Notes: generated by a model from the sequence alone, not told the origin. 64,000 bases of DNA from Chitinophaga eiseniae (GCF_012641265.1 NZ_JABAHZ010000006.1:310001-374000), one strand, 5' to 3'; shown: positions 33,887 through 42,964, counted from the first letter of the stretch. Program-made: numbers and translations.

Positions 33887-34387
33887 ATGAAAATTATCTG
33901 TACACTTTTCTTATTACTGATGGGAAGTACTGTCCTTTCCGCTCAATCCAAAACAGGTTATATTAATTTCCAGGAAATGATCGGACTGATGCCGGAAAGC
34001 AAACTGGCGAACGACAGTTTAAATATGCTACAGGACAAGCTGAACAAAGACGGGCAACAACTCATAGAAGAATACAAAAAGAAACTGACAGAATTTGACA
34101 GTGCCAGTAAAACCATGAGCCAGAATATGCTGGAAGTAAAGACGGGAGAATTGAAATCTGCCCAGGCCAGCATTCAACGATACAAGGACATGTCTGAACA
34201 GAGCATCGCTGCCAGGGAACAGGAATTACTCACACCAATATTAGATAAAGCTAAAAAGATTTTAAAGGCGGTGGCTAACGAAAAAGGCTACACGCTCGTG
34301 ATTGATAACTCCAGAGACGCGGTATTGGTATCCGCACCATCCGACGACCTCATGCCGGCTGTGAAAGAGAAATTGGGGATCAAGTAA
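33887..34387 (+). CDS. OmpH/Skp family periplasmic chaperone-like protein
   Basis: From ATG 33887 the protein has 166 residues, with a signal peptide (IICTLFLLLMGSTVLSAQ). The mature part is KTGYINFQEMIGLMPESKLA, then a long charged helical arm (LQDKLNKDGQQLIEEYKKKL through EQSIAAREQELLTPIL) and a C-terminal DKAKKILKAVANEKGYTLVI. This is the Skp fold: a small core with coiled-coil arms that cage unfolded outer-membrane proteins in the periplasm. It is monocistronic and followed by an inverted repeat, not beside bamA as some copies are. Confidence 0.87.
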   Translation: MKIICTLFLLLMGSTVLSAQSKTGYINFQEMIGLMPESKLANDSLNMLQDKLNKDGQQLIEEYKKKLTEFDSASKTMSQNMLEVKTGELKSAQASIQRYKDMSEQSIAAREQELLTPILDKAKKILKAVANEKGYTLVIDNSRDAVLVSAPSDDLMPAVKEKLGIK

Positions 34388-34393
34388 TGAGGG

Positions 34394-34514
34394 CATTTGA
34401 ATATTTAGTTATTTAGTTATTTGCCTGATGTAAAGTATTTACCGTTTCTTCCGCCATTCTATATCCTGTAGATGCTGACCGTCGGCAAATAATTAAATAA
34501 CTAAATGTCAAATG
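34394..34514. repeat. Inverted repeat with TTAGTTATT units
   Basis: Left arm 34394-34425 (CATTTGAATATTTAGTTATT...) and right arm 34484-34514 are near-perfect reverse complements (2-3 differences over 31 nt) around a 58-nt loop. It starts 6 nt past the OmpH stop and ends 15 nt before the convergent GNAT stop. Confidence 0.75.
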
Positions 34515-34528
34515 TAACCAACAAAGAA

Positions 34529-34822
34529 CTATATGTGTAAACCATGCGCCAGCAATGATTTCCACTGCGGATGGCTACGTACAAATTCTGCTACTTTTTT
34601 ACTGGAAGGCACCATGCGGATATTCTGTGCTGAAATTTCCTCCATCACTTTACCCAGCATCATTGGTAACACCCCCTGCTTTTCCAGCACCGGCGGTACC
34701 TCAGCTCCTGTCAGGAAAATACGGCTGCCGTTTCTCTCATAAATTACTTTCGCCAGCTGTCCAGCAATATGCGCTTCAAACTGCCTGGCTTCTTTGTTGT
34801 CAATGATTTTAAAATCCTTCAT
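34529..34822 (-). CDS. Small GCN5-related N-acetyltransferase-like protein (YjdJ/NATD1 type)
   Basis: From ATG 34822 the protein has 97 residues, the usual size of the compact acetyltransferase family (Acetyltransf_CG). Recognisable parts are FEAHIAGQLAKVIYERNGSR, the beta-strand FLTGAEVPPVLEKQG, and VPSSKKVAEFVRSHPQW, which matches the conserved C-terminal PxCPYVxxYIxxHP-like segment in modified form. The acetyl acceptor is unknown. It is convergent with the OmpH-like gene. Confidence 0.75.
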   Translation of the reverse strand: MKDFKIIDNKEARQFEAHIAGQLAKVIYERNGSRIFLTGAEVPPVLEKQGVLPMMLGKVMEEISAQNIRMVPSSKKVAEFVRSHPQWKSLLAHGLHI

Positions 34823-35005
34823 GATCATAATTATTTTTACATAATGTTCCTCGAAGTAGCGTAATAATGGGAAGTATCCTATGCAAAAGGGAAGTTGAAA
34901 TAAGATAGCATGGTTGGTATTAAAATACCTTAAAAAAGTTCATTCTGCCTGCAAATATACTAATAAAACAGCAGAATACCGTGAAACATCAATATGTAGA
35001 AATAA

Positions 35006-35878
35006 CTAATACTTAAAGTAGTTGACAGGCATGCCTTTAACAGGAAGGCGCACGTGAAACACACTCCCACTCAATGGATACTTAGCTACCTCAGCCGCTG
35101 TCATATGTTCCCGCGCTGTGGTAATCAGCATCTCATTCCCGTCTACCCCGCCGAAAGTACATGACGACACATGCGGCGCCGGCACCTCTACCTTAGCCAA
35201 CAACGCTCCCGTATCCGGATGCCAGCAATAAACACCACTACCGCCCCACTGCGCCACCCATAACATACCATCAGCATCTATAGCCATCCCATCCGGCCAG
35301 CCCAGCTCCTCAGGCACCGTTACCGCTATACGTGTAAACGCAATTTCTCCTGTTTGCTCATCATAGCTGAATTCCTGTACCGTTCCCGTATGCGTATCGT
35401 TGTAATACATTTTATTACTTCGCCATACCAACCCATTGGAAATGGTAACACCCTGCAACTTCACCACCGGCGCCTGTTTACCGGTAATACAATACAATGT
35501 GCCGGTGCCTTCAGTTGCCGGCATTTGCATGGTACCTATCCATAAACGACCCGCCGGATCACATTTCCCATCATTACAACGCAGTTGTTGCTCCCCGTGC
35601 AATACCGTTATCAATGGCCCTACGCCATGCTCCGGTGAAAAAAATGCCACCCCTTCTTTCAACCCCACCAGCAACTCATTGCGGCCTGCCACCGGTACCA
35701 GCGTGCTCACATAAGTACCCGCATCAAAGGCCTGTTGCCGGCCGTCAACATCTCTCAAATAGATCTTATGTCCTAATATATCTACCCAGCACCAACTGTT
35801 TCTTTCGGGCCACCAGCAAGCTCCTTCCCCCAGTTCGTCGGGCAATGCAGCCAATAATTCTGCCTGATACAATTTCAT
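35006..35878 (-). CDS. SMP-30/gluconolactonase/LRE family protein
   Basis: From ATG 35878 the protein has 290 residues and forms a six-bladed propeller of the SMP-30 (regucalcin) type: LGEGACWWPERNSWCWVDIL with a metal-binding Glu, RCNDGKCDPAGRLWIGTMQM, ISNGLVWRSNKMYYNDT and GWPDGMAIDADGMLWVAQWG with a metal-binding Asp. Metal-dependent lactonase activity on sugar lactones is expected. No signal peptide is visible. It lies alone, divergent from the DUF2157 gene. Confidence 0.9.
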   Translation of the reverse strand: MKLYQAELLAALPDELGEGACWWPERNSWCWVDILGHKIYLRDVDGRQQAFDAGTYVSTLVPVAGRNELLVGLKEGVAFFSPEHGVGPLITVLHGEQQLRCNDGKCDPAGRLWIGTMQMPATEGTGTLYCITGKQAPVVKLQGVTISNGLVWRSNKMYYNDTHTGTVQEFSYDEQTGEIAFTRIAVTVPEELGWPDGMAIDADGMLWVAQWGGSGVYCWHPDTGALLAKVEVPAPHVSSCTFGGVDGNEMLITTAREHMTAAEVAKYPLSGSVFHVRLPVKGMPVNYFKY

Positions 35879-35999
35879 ATAACGTGTTTTGTAATGCGTT
35901 TTATTCACGCCTGTTCCGCTACAGGACTACATCACAATATATACTTTTATGTACTGATATCGTATATTGCAGCTAATTACCCGCTCTTTAACTCCAATT

Positions 36000-36983
36000 A
36001 TGAACATTAAAGTATTTGAAAAACTCCATGCGGAAGGACTGATCAACGACACTGCACTGGAAGCTGTAAAAAACAGCGAAGCTAACCGCCTGTTTTCCGT
36101 TCACTGGGAAATCAAAACATTGCTGTATCTCGGCGTATTACTACTCAGCGGCGGCCTCGGTATCCTCATTTATAAAAATATAGATACCATTGGCCACCAG
36201 GTAATCCTGTTGATCATCGGCGTAATCTGCGCCGGCTGTTTCGGTTACTGTATCCGGCAAAAACTACCCTTCTCCTGGCAACAGGTAAAAGCCCCCAACG
36301 CCTTTTTCGATTATGCGTTGCTGTTAGGGTGTCTTACTTTTGTGACCTTTATCGGGTACCTGCAGTTTCAGTACAATACCTTCGGCACGGCTTACGGACT
36401 GGCTACTTTCATCCCCCTGGCCGTACTTACGTTCAGCGCCTACTACTTCGATCACCTGGGGGTATTATCTATGGCTATTACTAACCTGGCTGCCTGGATG
36501 GGCATTGCAGTAACGCCTTTCCAACTGCTTTCTGCCAACGATTTCAGTAACGAGCGTATTGTGGTCACCGGTGCACTACTGGGTGTATTTCTCTTGCTAC
36601 TGGCGACTTTGTCCGGCTGGAAGAATCTCAAAAAACACTTCGCCTTTACGTACCAGAACTTCGGCGCGCATATTTTTTTTATTGCCTGCATTGCCGCTAC
36701 GTTTATATTCGACTCGCAGTGGCTCCTGTGGCTTGGCGCTATGATGCTGGTGGCTGTTTATATTTTCCGGCAGGCGTTTAAAGAAGGCTCCTTCTACTTT
36801 GTATTGATCACCGTTTTGTATGGCTATATTGGGTTAAGTATACTGGTAGGGCGTTTACTCCTTGCCACCCAGGATATTGGCGCCATATATATTGGCTTGT
36901 TGTACATGATTGGCTCTGCCATCGCCGTGATCCTGCTCCTGATTAACCTCAATAAAAAAATGAAACATGCTCGCGTACAATAA
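36000..36983 (+). CDS. DUF2157 multi-pass membrane protein
   Basis: From ATG 36000 the protein has 327 residues. A soluble N-terminal helix domain (KVFEKLHAEGLINDTALEAV) is followed by about nine membrane segments, beginning IKTLLYLGVLLLSGGLGILI. This is the DUF2157 architecture; function is unknown. The next gene starts inside its last codons (17-bp overlap) and encodes a second multi-pass protein, so the two probably act together. Confidence 0.85.
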   Translation: MNIKVFEKLHAEGLINDTALEAVKNSEANRLFSVHWEIKTLLYLGVLLLSGGLGILIYKNIDTIGHQVILLIIGVICAGCFGYCIRQKLPFSWQQVKAPNAFFDYALLLGCLTFVTFIGYLQFQYNTFGTAYGLATFIPLAVLTFSAYYFDHLGVLSMAITNLAAWMGIAVTPFQLLSANDFSNERIVVTGALLGVFLLLLATLSGWKNLKKHFAFTYQNFGAHIFFIACIAATFIFDSQWLLWLGAMMLVAVYIFRQAFKEGSFYFVLITVLYGYIGLSILVGRLLLATQDIGAIYIGLLYMIGSAIAVILLLINLNKKMKHARVQ

Positions 36984-38136
36984 CGATACCCTCAACAATC
37001 TCGACATAAAAGAAGAAGCAGAAAAAGCGCTGCGAAAAGACTGTATCGATGCAGCTACGTACCAGGCAATTACTACCGCCCATCCGGTCAACTTTTATAC
37101 GCCCAATCCCGTTATCAGGGCCGGGCTGTTTATTCTCACGCTCATTGTTGTAAGCCTGTCGCTGGGATTCATGACCCTGGTATCGCTATCGGCAATGAAT
37201 AATGAAAAAAACTTTGGCGGCCTCTGTATATTCGCTGGCCTGTTGTGCTACGGGGCACTGGAATTATTTTTACGGGAGAAGAAGTTATTCCGCGCTGGTG
37301 TAGATGATGCGTTACTATGGTGCACGGTATCGCTCCTGCTGAGCAGTCTCGCTATTTACGGTACAGATTCCACGCTTACCTGGAGCCTGGCAGTGTTGGC
37401 ACTAACGCTCATGGCTACACTACGTTTTGCGGATATGGTGATGGCGGCAGCAGCTTTCCTGGCCCTGCTGGCGCTGGTATTTGTACTCACGCTTAAAACC
37501 GGTGTCGTTTCCAGAACGGTGGTCCCGTTTTTAATCATGGCGCTTTCGCTGCTCGTTTATTACGCCTCCAGGAAAGGGATCACGCAACCTGCCTGCAAAC
37601 ATTACCGCGCATGCTTAACAGTGGTATCGGTACTTTCATTATTGACATTATATTTAGCAGGCAACTACTTTGTTGTACGGGAGTTGAGCAACGAACTGTT
37701 CGACCTGCAGTTACAGCCAGGGCAAAGCATTCCCGGTGCATCGTTCTTCTGGGTGTATACCGTGGTAGTACCCCTCGTATACCTCTATCTCGGCATCCGT
37801 AAAAAAGATACTATCCTGTTACGCACCGGCATGATATTGCTGGCCGCCATCGTATTTACCATTCGTGTGTATCACAGTGTAATGCCGCTGGAAACCGCCA
37901 TGGTGGCAGGTGGGTTGGTGTTAACGGTAGGCGCCTGGGCGTTGATCCGTTACCTGAAAGTGCCGCGCCACGGCTTCACTTACGAAGAAGATACAGATCC
38001 TTCCCTGGCAGATAAGCTAAAAATTGAGTCACTCATCATTGCGCAAACCTATGCACCTGTTGCCCATACGCCCGGGAACAATATGGATTTCGGTGGTGGC
38101 AGTGGCGGCGGTGGTGGCGCCTCGGGCGATTACTAG
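36967..38136 (+). CDS. Multi-pass membrane protein paired with DUF2157 protein
   Basis: A 389-residue protein: a short soluble N-terminus (IKEEAEKALRKDCIDAATYQ), about nine membrane helices from IRAGLFILTLIVVSLSLGFM onward, and a cytosolic tail ending in NNMDFGGGSGGGGGASGDY. The Gly-rich tail is unusual and resembles tails of other membrane proteins of unknown function. It is probably a DUF4401-like partner of the DUF2157 protein, but I cannot confirm the family. It overlaps the upstream gene by 17 bp and ends at a dispersed inverted repeat. Confidence 0.75.
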   Translation: MLAYNNDTLNNLDIKEEAEKALRKDCIDAATYQAITTAHPVNFYTPNPVIRAGLFILTLIVVSLSLGFMTLVSLSAMNNEKNFGGLCIFAGLLCYGALELFLREKKLFRAGVDDALLWCTVSLLLSSLAIYGTDSTLTWSLAVLALTLMATLRFADMVMAAAAFLALLALVFVLTLKTGVVSRTVVPFLIMALSLLVYYASRKGITQPACKHYRACLTVVSVLSLLTLYLAGNYFVVRELSNELFDLQLQPGQSIPGASFFWVYTVVVPLVYLYLGIRKKDTILLRTGMILLAAIVFTIRVYHSVMPLETAMVAGGLVLTVGAWALIRYLKVPRHGFTYEEDTDPSLADKLKIESLIIAQTYAPVAHTPGNNMDFGGGSGGGGGASGDY

Positions 38137-38286
38137 CACGCAAAGCAGCTAAGGAGCAAAGGCGCAAAGGCGCAAAGAAAGAAAAGAAAGAAAGAAAAAA
38201 GGGAAAGAAGGGAAATAAGGGAAATAAGTATTTTTCTTCTTTTCCCTTTTTCTTTGCTTCTTTGCCCCTCTGCGTCTTTGCGTGCC
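38136..38286. repeat. Imperfect inverted repeat with GCAAAG-type units
   Basis: Left arm starts at the stop codon: GCACGCAAAGCAGCTAAGG, then GCGCAAAG units and a long purine tract (GAAAGAAAAG-like). The right arm is pyrimidine-rich and ends CTTTGCGTGCC at 38286. It shares the GCACGCAAAG / CTTTGCGTGCC ends with the repeat at 9965-10102. Arms match imperfectly in the middle. Confidence 0.75.
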
Positions 38287-38301
38287 TTCCGGGCATAAAA
38301 A

Positions 38302-38332
38302 AAGCCTGATTGAATTATCTTCAATCAGGCTT
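38302..38332 (-). terminator. Terminator of the tRNA-Gly transcript
   Basis: AAGCCTGATTGAA and TTCAATCAGGCTT form a perfect 13-bp stem with a 5-nt loop, followed by seven Ts on the minus strand, right after the last tRNA-Gly gene. Confidence 0.88.
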
Positions 38333-38336
38333 AAAG

Positions 38337-38409
<73 letters not shown>

Positions 38410-38512
38410 ATAGTATTAAGAACTTCGGGACCAGTGTCACATCAACGGATCATCAACTTATGACGGATCAATCACCGGATGTTTATATTCGTTTATCCCT
38501 CACGAATATCAG

Positions 38513-38585
<73 letters not shown>

Positions 38586-38674
38586 AGGTATTAAGAACTT
38601 CGTTATTTTAAGATCTTTTCCGACTAACCGCATCCGTTCGTTTGCTTTGCCCGGTGGCGTTTTCGTTGGGATTG

Positions 38675-38704
38675 CAAAGATAGGAAACGGACTGAAAACA
38701 CAAA
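38675..38704 (-). promoter_or_regulatory. Promoter of the tRNA-Gly pair
   Basis: On the minus strand TTTG (38701-38704), an 18-nt spacer, then TATCTTTG (38675-38682): an exact Bacteroidota consensus. The transcript would have an 83-nt leader before the first tRNA. Confidence 0.8.
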
Positions 38705-38811
38705 ATTTTTTTTCAAACTTTTCTTAAAAAATTTTGCACGGAAAGGTATATCAACTTCCTGAAACACAATACGGTGAAGCATTTACAACAAAAAAATAGA
38801 ATACTTTTTAT

Positions 38812-40038
38812 TTACATCATGTCCGTAACAGCGGCTTCACGCACTATCACCGTCTTCTTTTTCGACTTCTTCCGCCGCCCCCACCAGATGTAAAAGCCCG
38901 TTACCGGCAGCGAAGCGCAGATAAAACTGATAACGAAAGCCAGGATCTTTCCCGGTAATCCGGCAATGGCGCCTACGTGAATATCGTAGTTCATTTCTAT
39001 CAACCGCTCTCCCCGGTTCTTATGTGCATCATTGCGTCGTCCCAGCAGCCTGGCGCTGTATTGGTCAAATTGCAACTCATCCGATCCGTAATACGTTTCT
39101 TTCCCTTTATATCCGCCAATCAGGTTAACCCCTTTTTCTCCCCTGGCCGGGTATATAAATATACGGCGGGCGCCTTTCAGGATACCCTGCGCCTGCCCGA
39201 ATGCAGCGTCCAGCGGATCTTGCGTAAGGGTAACCGTGCTTTTCGCCGACTCCTTTACTGCCCTGTCGGGAGGCGTGGTAGTACCGGCAGCCGCCACATA
39301 TACGGTAGCCTGGAACCAGGTAAATGCCCATACCATACCCGTTAGCGCAATCACCAGGGCGATAACCAGCGCATAGAAACCCAGCACGTTGTGCAGGTCG
39401 TAGTTCACCCGCTTAAAACTGGCCTTCCACTTGATTTTAAAGCTCTTTTCCCGGTTTGCTTTATTCCATTTTTTGGGCCACCACATGATCAAACCGGTGA
39501 TCAGCAACAGCACGAAAATGAAAGTGCTCCAGCCTACAATGGGCTGCCCATAAGGCGTATTCAGCAACAGGCTCCAGTGGATCGCCTTTACAATGGAAAA
39601 GAAATTATGTTTATAGTCGATCTTACCTGTTACCTGGCCGGTATAGGGATTCAATAAGACCACATCGTAATATTCTACCCCGCCAAAATAGGTCAGTGCC
39701 GTATCATTACCCTTATAAGCCAGGAATTCCCAGGCATGATCCGGACGGGTATAAGTAGTAATGCTCAGGATGGATTTATTGGCTCCCAAAGTCTCCTGGG
39801 CTGTCTTTTTCAGCTCGCTCAACGGGAGCACCGGCGTTTGCTGTGGAGCAATAAACAGCTGCTTGCGGTAATAGTAATCATTGATTTCTTTCTGGAAAAC
39901 AAATAAACAGCCGGTTATGCTGATGATGAGCACAATCAGGCCCGATCCCAGGCCCAGCCAGAGATGCAACTTATCTACGACAATACGGAACCTGGATTTG
40001 GACGATTGCTTCTTTAATTTATCTGTTCGCTTAAACAT
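38812..40038 (-). CDS. PepSY-associated transmembrane protein
   Basis: A 408-residue inner-membrane protein of the PepSY_TM type. The first helix (LGLGSGLIVLIISITGCLFV) follows the motif KLHLW; later helices are IVGWSTFIFVLLLITGLIMW, FYALVIALVIALTGMVWAF and ILAFVISFICASLPVTGFYI, with WWGRRKKSKKK at the end. The periplasmic PepSY-like segments contain DVVLLNPYTGQVTGKIDY. Conserved histidines (HLW, IHWSLL, LHNVLG, DIHVG) fit a haem or metal site in this family, which is linked to siderophore iron reduction. No TonB receptor gene is adjacent. Confidence 0.85.
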   Translation of the reverse strand: MFKRTDKLKKQSSKSRFRIVVDKLHLWLGLGSGLIVLIISITGCLFVFQKEINDYYYRKQLFIAPQQTPVLPLSELKKTAQETLGANKSILSITTYTRPDHAWEFLAYKGNDTALTYFGGVEYYDVVLLNPYTGQVTGKIDYKHNFFSIVKAIHWSLLLNTPYGQPIVGWSTFIFVLLLITGLIMWWPKKWNKANREKSFKIKWKASFKRVNYDLHNVLGFYALVIALVIALTGMVWAFTWFQATVYVAAAGTTTPPDRAVKESAKSTVTLTQDPLDAAFGQAQGILKGARRIFIYPARGEKGVNLIGGYKGKETYYGSDELQFDQYSARLLGRRNDAHKNRGERLIEMNYDIHVGAIAGLPGKILAFVISFICASLPVTGFYIWWGRRKKSKKKTVIVREAAVTDMM

Positions 40039-40150
40039 ATTACTTCCGCCGGGCCTATATCTGCCGGAGATACAAAAGTCTGGCTAAAGCCATATAAACA
40101 GGCATCGGATCGGGAAATTCATTTACGCAATAGGGAATTCCCGGAAATAA

Positions 40151-40177
40151 AAAACCTCCACCGGTTTCCGGTGGAGG
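40151..40177 (-). terminator. Terminator of the small membrane protein gene
   Basis: CCTCCACCGG and CCGGTGGAGG form a perfect 10-bp stem with a 3-nt loop; on the minus strand TTTTTTAT follows, 27 nt after the stop at 40204. Confidence 0.85.
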
Positions 40178-40203
40178 CAGGATAATTATGTTGAAGCTGT
40201 TGC

Positions 40204-40404
40204 TTACTTATACTTTGGATTATACAGTGTGCTTTCCTGCACCTTTACATCTGGCTTACCTTGATATTTGTGTTTGTAAAGATTATAGCAACCACCCAGC
40301 ATGAAAGCTATAAAACAAAACAATTGCACGTAAAAAAGCCAGCGGGAGCGGGAAACCTTATCTAAGGTAATATCATTCTTATTTTCTACTGTATTCTGTT
40401 CCAT
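40204..40404 (-). CDS. Small single-pass membrane protein
   Basis: A 66-residue protein with a charged start (MEQNTVENKNDITLDKVSRS) and one membrane helix (LFYVQLFCFIAFMLGGC), then a basic tail. No family recognised. It is supported as a gene by its clear ATG, membrane segment and strong terminator, and by lack of a competing gene on the other strand. Confidence 0.6.
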   Translation of the reverse strand: MEQNTVENKNDITLDKVSRSRWLFYVQLFCFIAFMLGGCYNLYKHKYQGKPDVKVQESTLYNPKYK

Positions 40405-40506
40405 AATCAGTTTATTTCCGGTGCAAACCTACATAATATTTTGAAATTTTCGAATTTTCCCCGGCAGTAATTTTAAGCCAGTAGGATCTTCCTCTGAAAC
40501 CCGCCC

Positions 40507-41526
40507 CTATATCAATTCCGAGAATTTCTTACGTCTCAAAAAATAGTATCGCCAGATCATAATACCATGAAACACCCCGGTCATTTTCATCAGCTTCATT
40601 TCCGGCAAATTATCCTTTTTCACATATTTACGACGCCAGCGGTAATAATCGCGGTAAGCCCGGTAGATGGCTGCCATATCCTTTGGTTTCCCGGCCACCA
40701 GGCTTTTTACCGCCGCCAGGATATCCAGGAAGAAACGCTGCACCAGCACAATCCACCGGTCCTCGCTATGCAGGTTTTTCCACAGCATCATGAGGTTATT
40801 CCGGAAATTGAGGTATAGCTTGCGGGGATTTCCCTGCGGCAGGCTCCCACCGCCTACGTGAAATACGGTCGAATCCGGGCAGTAGCAGATACGGTAACCG
40901 GCCCGCTGTAAACGCCAGCAAAGGTCTACTTCTTCCATATGGGCGAAGAAATCGCGGTCAAAGCCGCCCAGCTGGTGGAAACATTCGGAACGGATAAACA
41001 ACGCTGCACCGGTGGCCCAGAAAATATCATTGGCGTTATTATACTGCCCGTAGTCTTTTTCCACGGTATACAAAATACGCCCCCGGCAAAAAGTATATCC
41101 CAGGAAATCCATCCAGCCGCCGGCAGCACCGGCATACTCAAATTCGTCCGGCTGCAGGTAAGCCCGCATTTTAGGCTGACAGGCCGCAATTCGCGGATCT
41201 TCCTGCATAAGGGCCACCACCGGCTCTATCCAGCCGGCTTCCACCTCCACATCCTGGTTCAGCAACACGTAAATGTCGGCCGTTACATGTTGCAGGGCAT
41301 CATTATATCCCCCCGCAAAACCGTCATTGCGGGCATTACGGATCACCCGGATCCGCGGATAATTCGCTTCCACAAACGCCACACTGTCGTCGGTAGAAGC
41401 ATTGTCCGCCAATACCAACTGCAAATTGCCGTAAGTGGAACGGCATACCGACGGCAGAAACTTCTCCAGGAAAGCCTTTCCGTTCCAATTTAAAATAACA
41501 ACTGCTACTGATGGCAATACGGGCAA
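40507..41526 (-). CDS. Glycosyltransferase family 2
   Basis: A 339-residue GT2 enzyme: VAVVILNWNGKAFLEKFLPS, LADNASTDDSVAFV, NDGFAGGYNDALQH, and NQDVEVEAGW in the place of the DxD motif, with GAALFIRSECFHQLGGFDRD and HMEEVDLCWRLQRAGYRI downstream. This pattern is typical of rhamnosyl/galactofuranosyl-type transferases acting on surface polysaccharides. A basic C-terminal helical region (YRWRRKYVKKDNLPEMKLMK) may contact the membrane. The start is TTG; an in-frame TAA lies just upstream and no ATG is available. It is divergent from a histidine kinase gene. Confidence 0.88.
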   Translation of the reverse strand: MPVLPSVAVVILNWNGKAFLEKFLPSVCRSTYGNLQLVLADNASTDDSVAFVEANYPRIRVIRNARNDGFAGGYNDALQHVTADIYVLLNQDVEVEAGWIEPVVALMQEDPRIAACQPKMRAYLQPDEFEYAGAAGGWMDFLGYTFCRGRILYTVEKDYGQYNNANDIFWATGAALFIRSECFHQLGGFDRDFFAHMEEVDLCWRLQRAGYRICYCPDSTVFHVGGGSLPQGNPRKLYLNFRNNLMMLWKNLHSEDRWIVLVQRFFLDILAAVKSLVAGKPKDMAAIYRAYRDYYRWRRKYVKKDNLPEMKLMKMTGVFHGIMIWRYYFLRRKKFSELI

Positions 41527-41645
41527 CTGATATGACGTTTATGCGTGAACAATTATTTTTTGAGATGCAAATATGCAACAAAGGATTTTAATATTTGCCA
41601 ATCATTACAGAATCAGGAAAGCCGAATAAGGCTTAAATTAGAAGT

Positions 41646-42794
41646 ATGTTTAAACAGTTTATAGGATGGAAGTTCGTACTGACCAGCGTAGCAGTGCTCA
41701 TTATCGGGACCACCATATGGTTCGTCAGTAATCTGTCGAAAAACATCCAGGACGAAGAAAGAAAAAAAGTAGCCACCTGGGTAGAAGCCAACCGCGAACT
41801 GCTGCGGGCCGAAACAGATGCCAACTTAAACCTTGCTATCGATATCGTTACCAACAATACCACTATCCCCCTGATACTGACCGACGAAGAAGGAAAAATA
41901 CTGGATAGCCGTAACTTCGACTCCCTGAGGATTGTACAGGATCCCAATTACCTGCCCCAGGAGCTCAAAGCCTTCAAAAAACAACATCCCCCCTTTATCA
42001 TGGAGGTCGACGCCAAACAAAAACTGTATAACTACATTTATTACGGCGATTCCCTCATTCTCCGGCAAATCCGCTACTATCCCTATATACAACTGATTGT
42101 AGTAACCCTCTTCATCGGTATCGTACTTTTCGCCCTTTCCAGCACCAATCGTGCCACACAAAACCAGGTATGGGTAGGACTCGCCAAAGAAACGGCTCAT
42201 CAGCTGGGCACGCCCCTGTCTTCCATGGAAGCCTGGCTGGAAATATTGCGGGAAAATGAAGCCAATACTACCATCGTAACCGAACTATCGAAAGATGTAG
42301 ACCGTCTCAAACTGATCACCGACCGTTTCTCCAAAATAGGCAGCGTGCCTAAACTGGAAGAAACCAATATCGTTATGCAGATCGAAAACATGACCAACTA
42401 TATCCGCAAAAGAGCCCCTCAGAAAGTACAACTCCAGGTACACAGCGCTGAAGAGGAGCTCCCCGCCATGATATCTCCCCCGCTTTTCGACTGGGTGGTG
42501 GAAAACCTGCTAAAAAATGCACTCGATGCCATGGAAGGTAAAGGGAAAATAGACATCTCCATAGAAAATCACTCTACTTTCATTACCATCGATGTAGCCG
42601 ATACCGGTAAAGGCATCCCTAAAATGAACTTCGAAAAAGTATTCAAACCCGGATTCAGCACCAAAAGACGCGGATGGGGCCTCGGCCTCTCCCTCTCCAA
42701 ACGCATCATTGAAGAATACCACCGGGGCCGGTTATATGTAAAGTCCTCCGAGCTGAATAAAGGCACCATCTTCCGTATTGTACTGAGGAAATAG
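41646..42794 (+). CDS. Orphan sensor histidine kinase
   Basis: A 382-residue membrane kinase. Helix 1 is WKFVLTSVAVLIIGTTIWFV; a periplasmic sensor segment follows; helix 2 is IQLIVVTLFIGIVLFALSST. Phosphoacceptor His185 is in the box KETAHQLGTPLSSMEAW. ATP-binding boxes are ENLLKNALDAMEG, DTGKGIPK and RGWGLGLSLSKRIIEE. No response regulator gene is adjacent, so its partner lies elsewhere. It is divergent from the GT2 gene and directly upstream of tRNA-Leu. Confidence 0.92.
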   Translation: MFKQFIGWKFVLTSVAVLIIGTTIWFVSNLSKNIQDEERKKVATWVEANRELLRAETDANLNLAIDIVTNNTTIPLILTDEEGKILDSRNFDSLRIVQDPNYLPQELKAFKKQHPPFIMEVDAKQKLYNYIYYGDSLILRQIRYYPYIQLIVVTLFIGIVLFALSSTNRATQNQVWVGLAKETAHQLGTPLSSMEAWLEILRENEANTTIVTELSKDVDRLKLITDRFSKIGSVPKLEETNIVMQIENMTNYIRKRAPQKVQLQVHSAEEELPAMISPPLFDWVVENLLKNALDAMEGKGKIDISIENHSTFITIDVADTGKGIPKMNFEKVFKPGFSTKRRGWGLGLSLSKRIIEEYHRGRLYVKSSELNKGTIFRIVLRK

Positions 42795-42825
42795 CGGGCC
42801 TCTCAGAAAAATATGAATAAATAAA

Positions 42826-42856
42826 TTTGCTTATTTCAAAAAACCCGTTATTTTTG
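42826..42856 (+). promoter_or_regulatory. Promoter of tRNA-Leu
   Basis: TTTG (42826-42829), 19-nt spacer, TATTTTTG (42849-42856). Exact Bacteroidota consensus, 18 nt before the tRNA. Confidence 0.85.
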
Positions 42857-42874
42857 CACCCCATTCTACCAGAT

Positions 42875-42961
42875 GCGAAGGTGGCGAAATTGGTAGACGC
42901 GCTACTTTGAGGTGGTAGTGCCTGAAAGGGCTTGGGAGTTCGAATCTCCTCCTTCGCACCA
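42875..42961 (+). tRNA. tRNA-Leu(GAG)
   Basis: GCGAAGG/CCTTCGC acceptor stem, D-arm, anticodon loop TTGAGGT (anticodon GAG), a long variable arm and T-loop GTTCGAATC. The CCA end (42959-42961) is encoded. Confidence 0.95.
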
Positions 42962-42964
42962 ACA

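Noticed and set aside
38036..38296. Low-complexity Phe/Ser-rich minus-strand frames over the purine tract
   Set aside because: They are produced by the GAAAG repeat in the 38136 inverted repeat; no coding signal.
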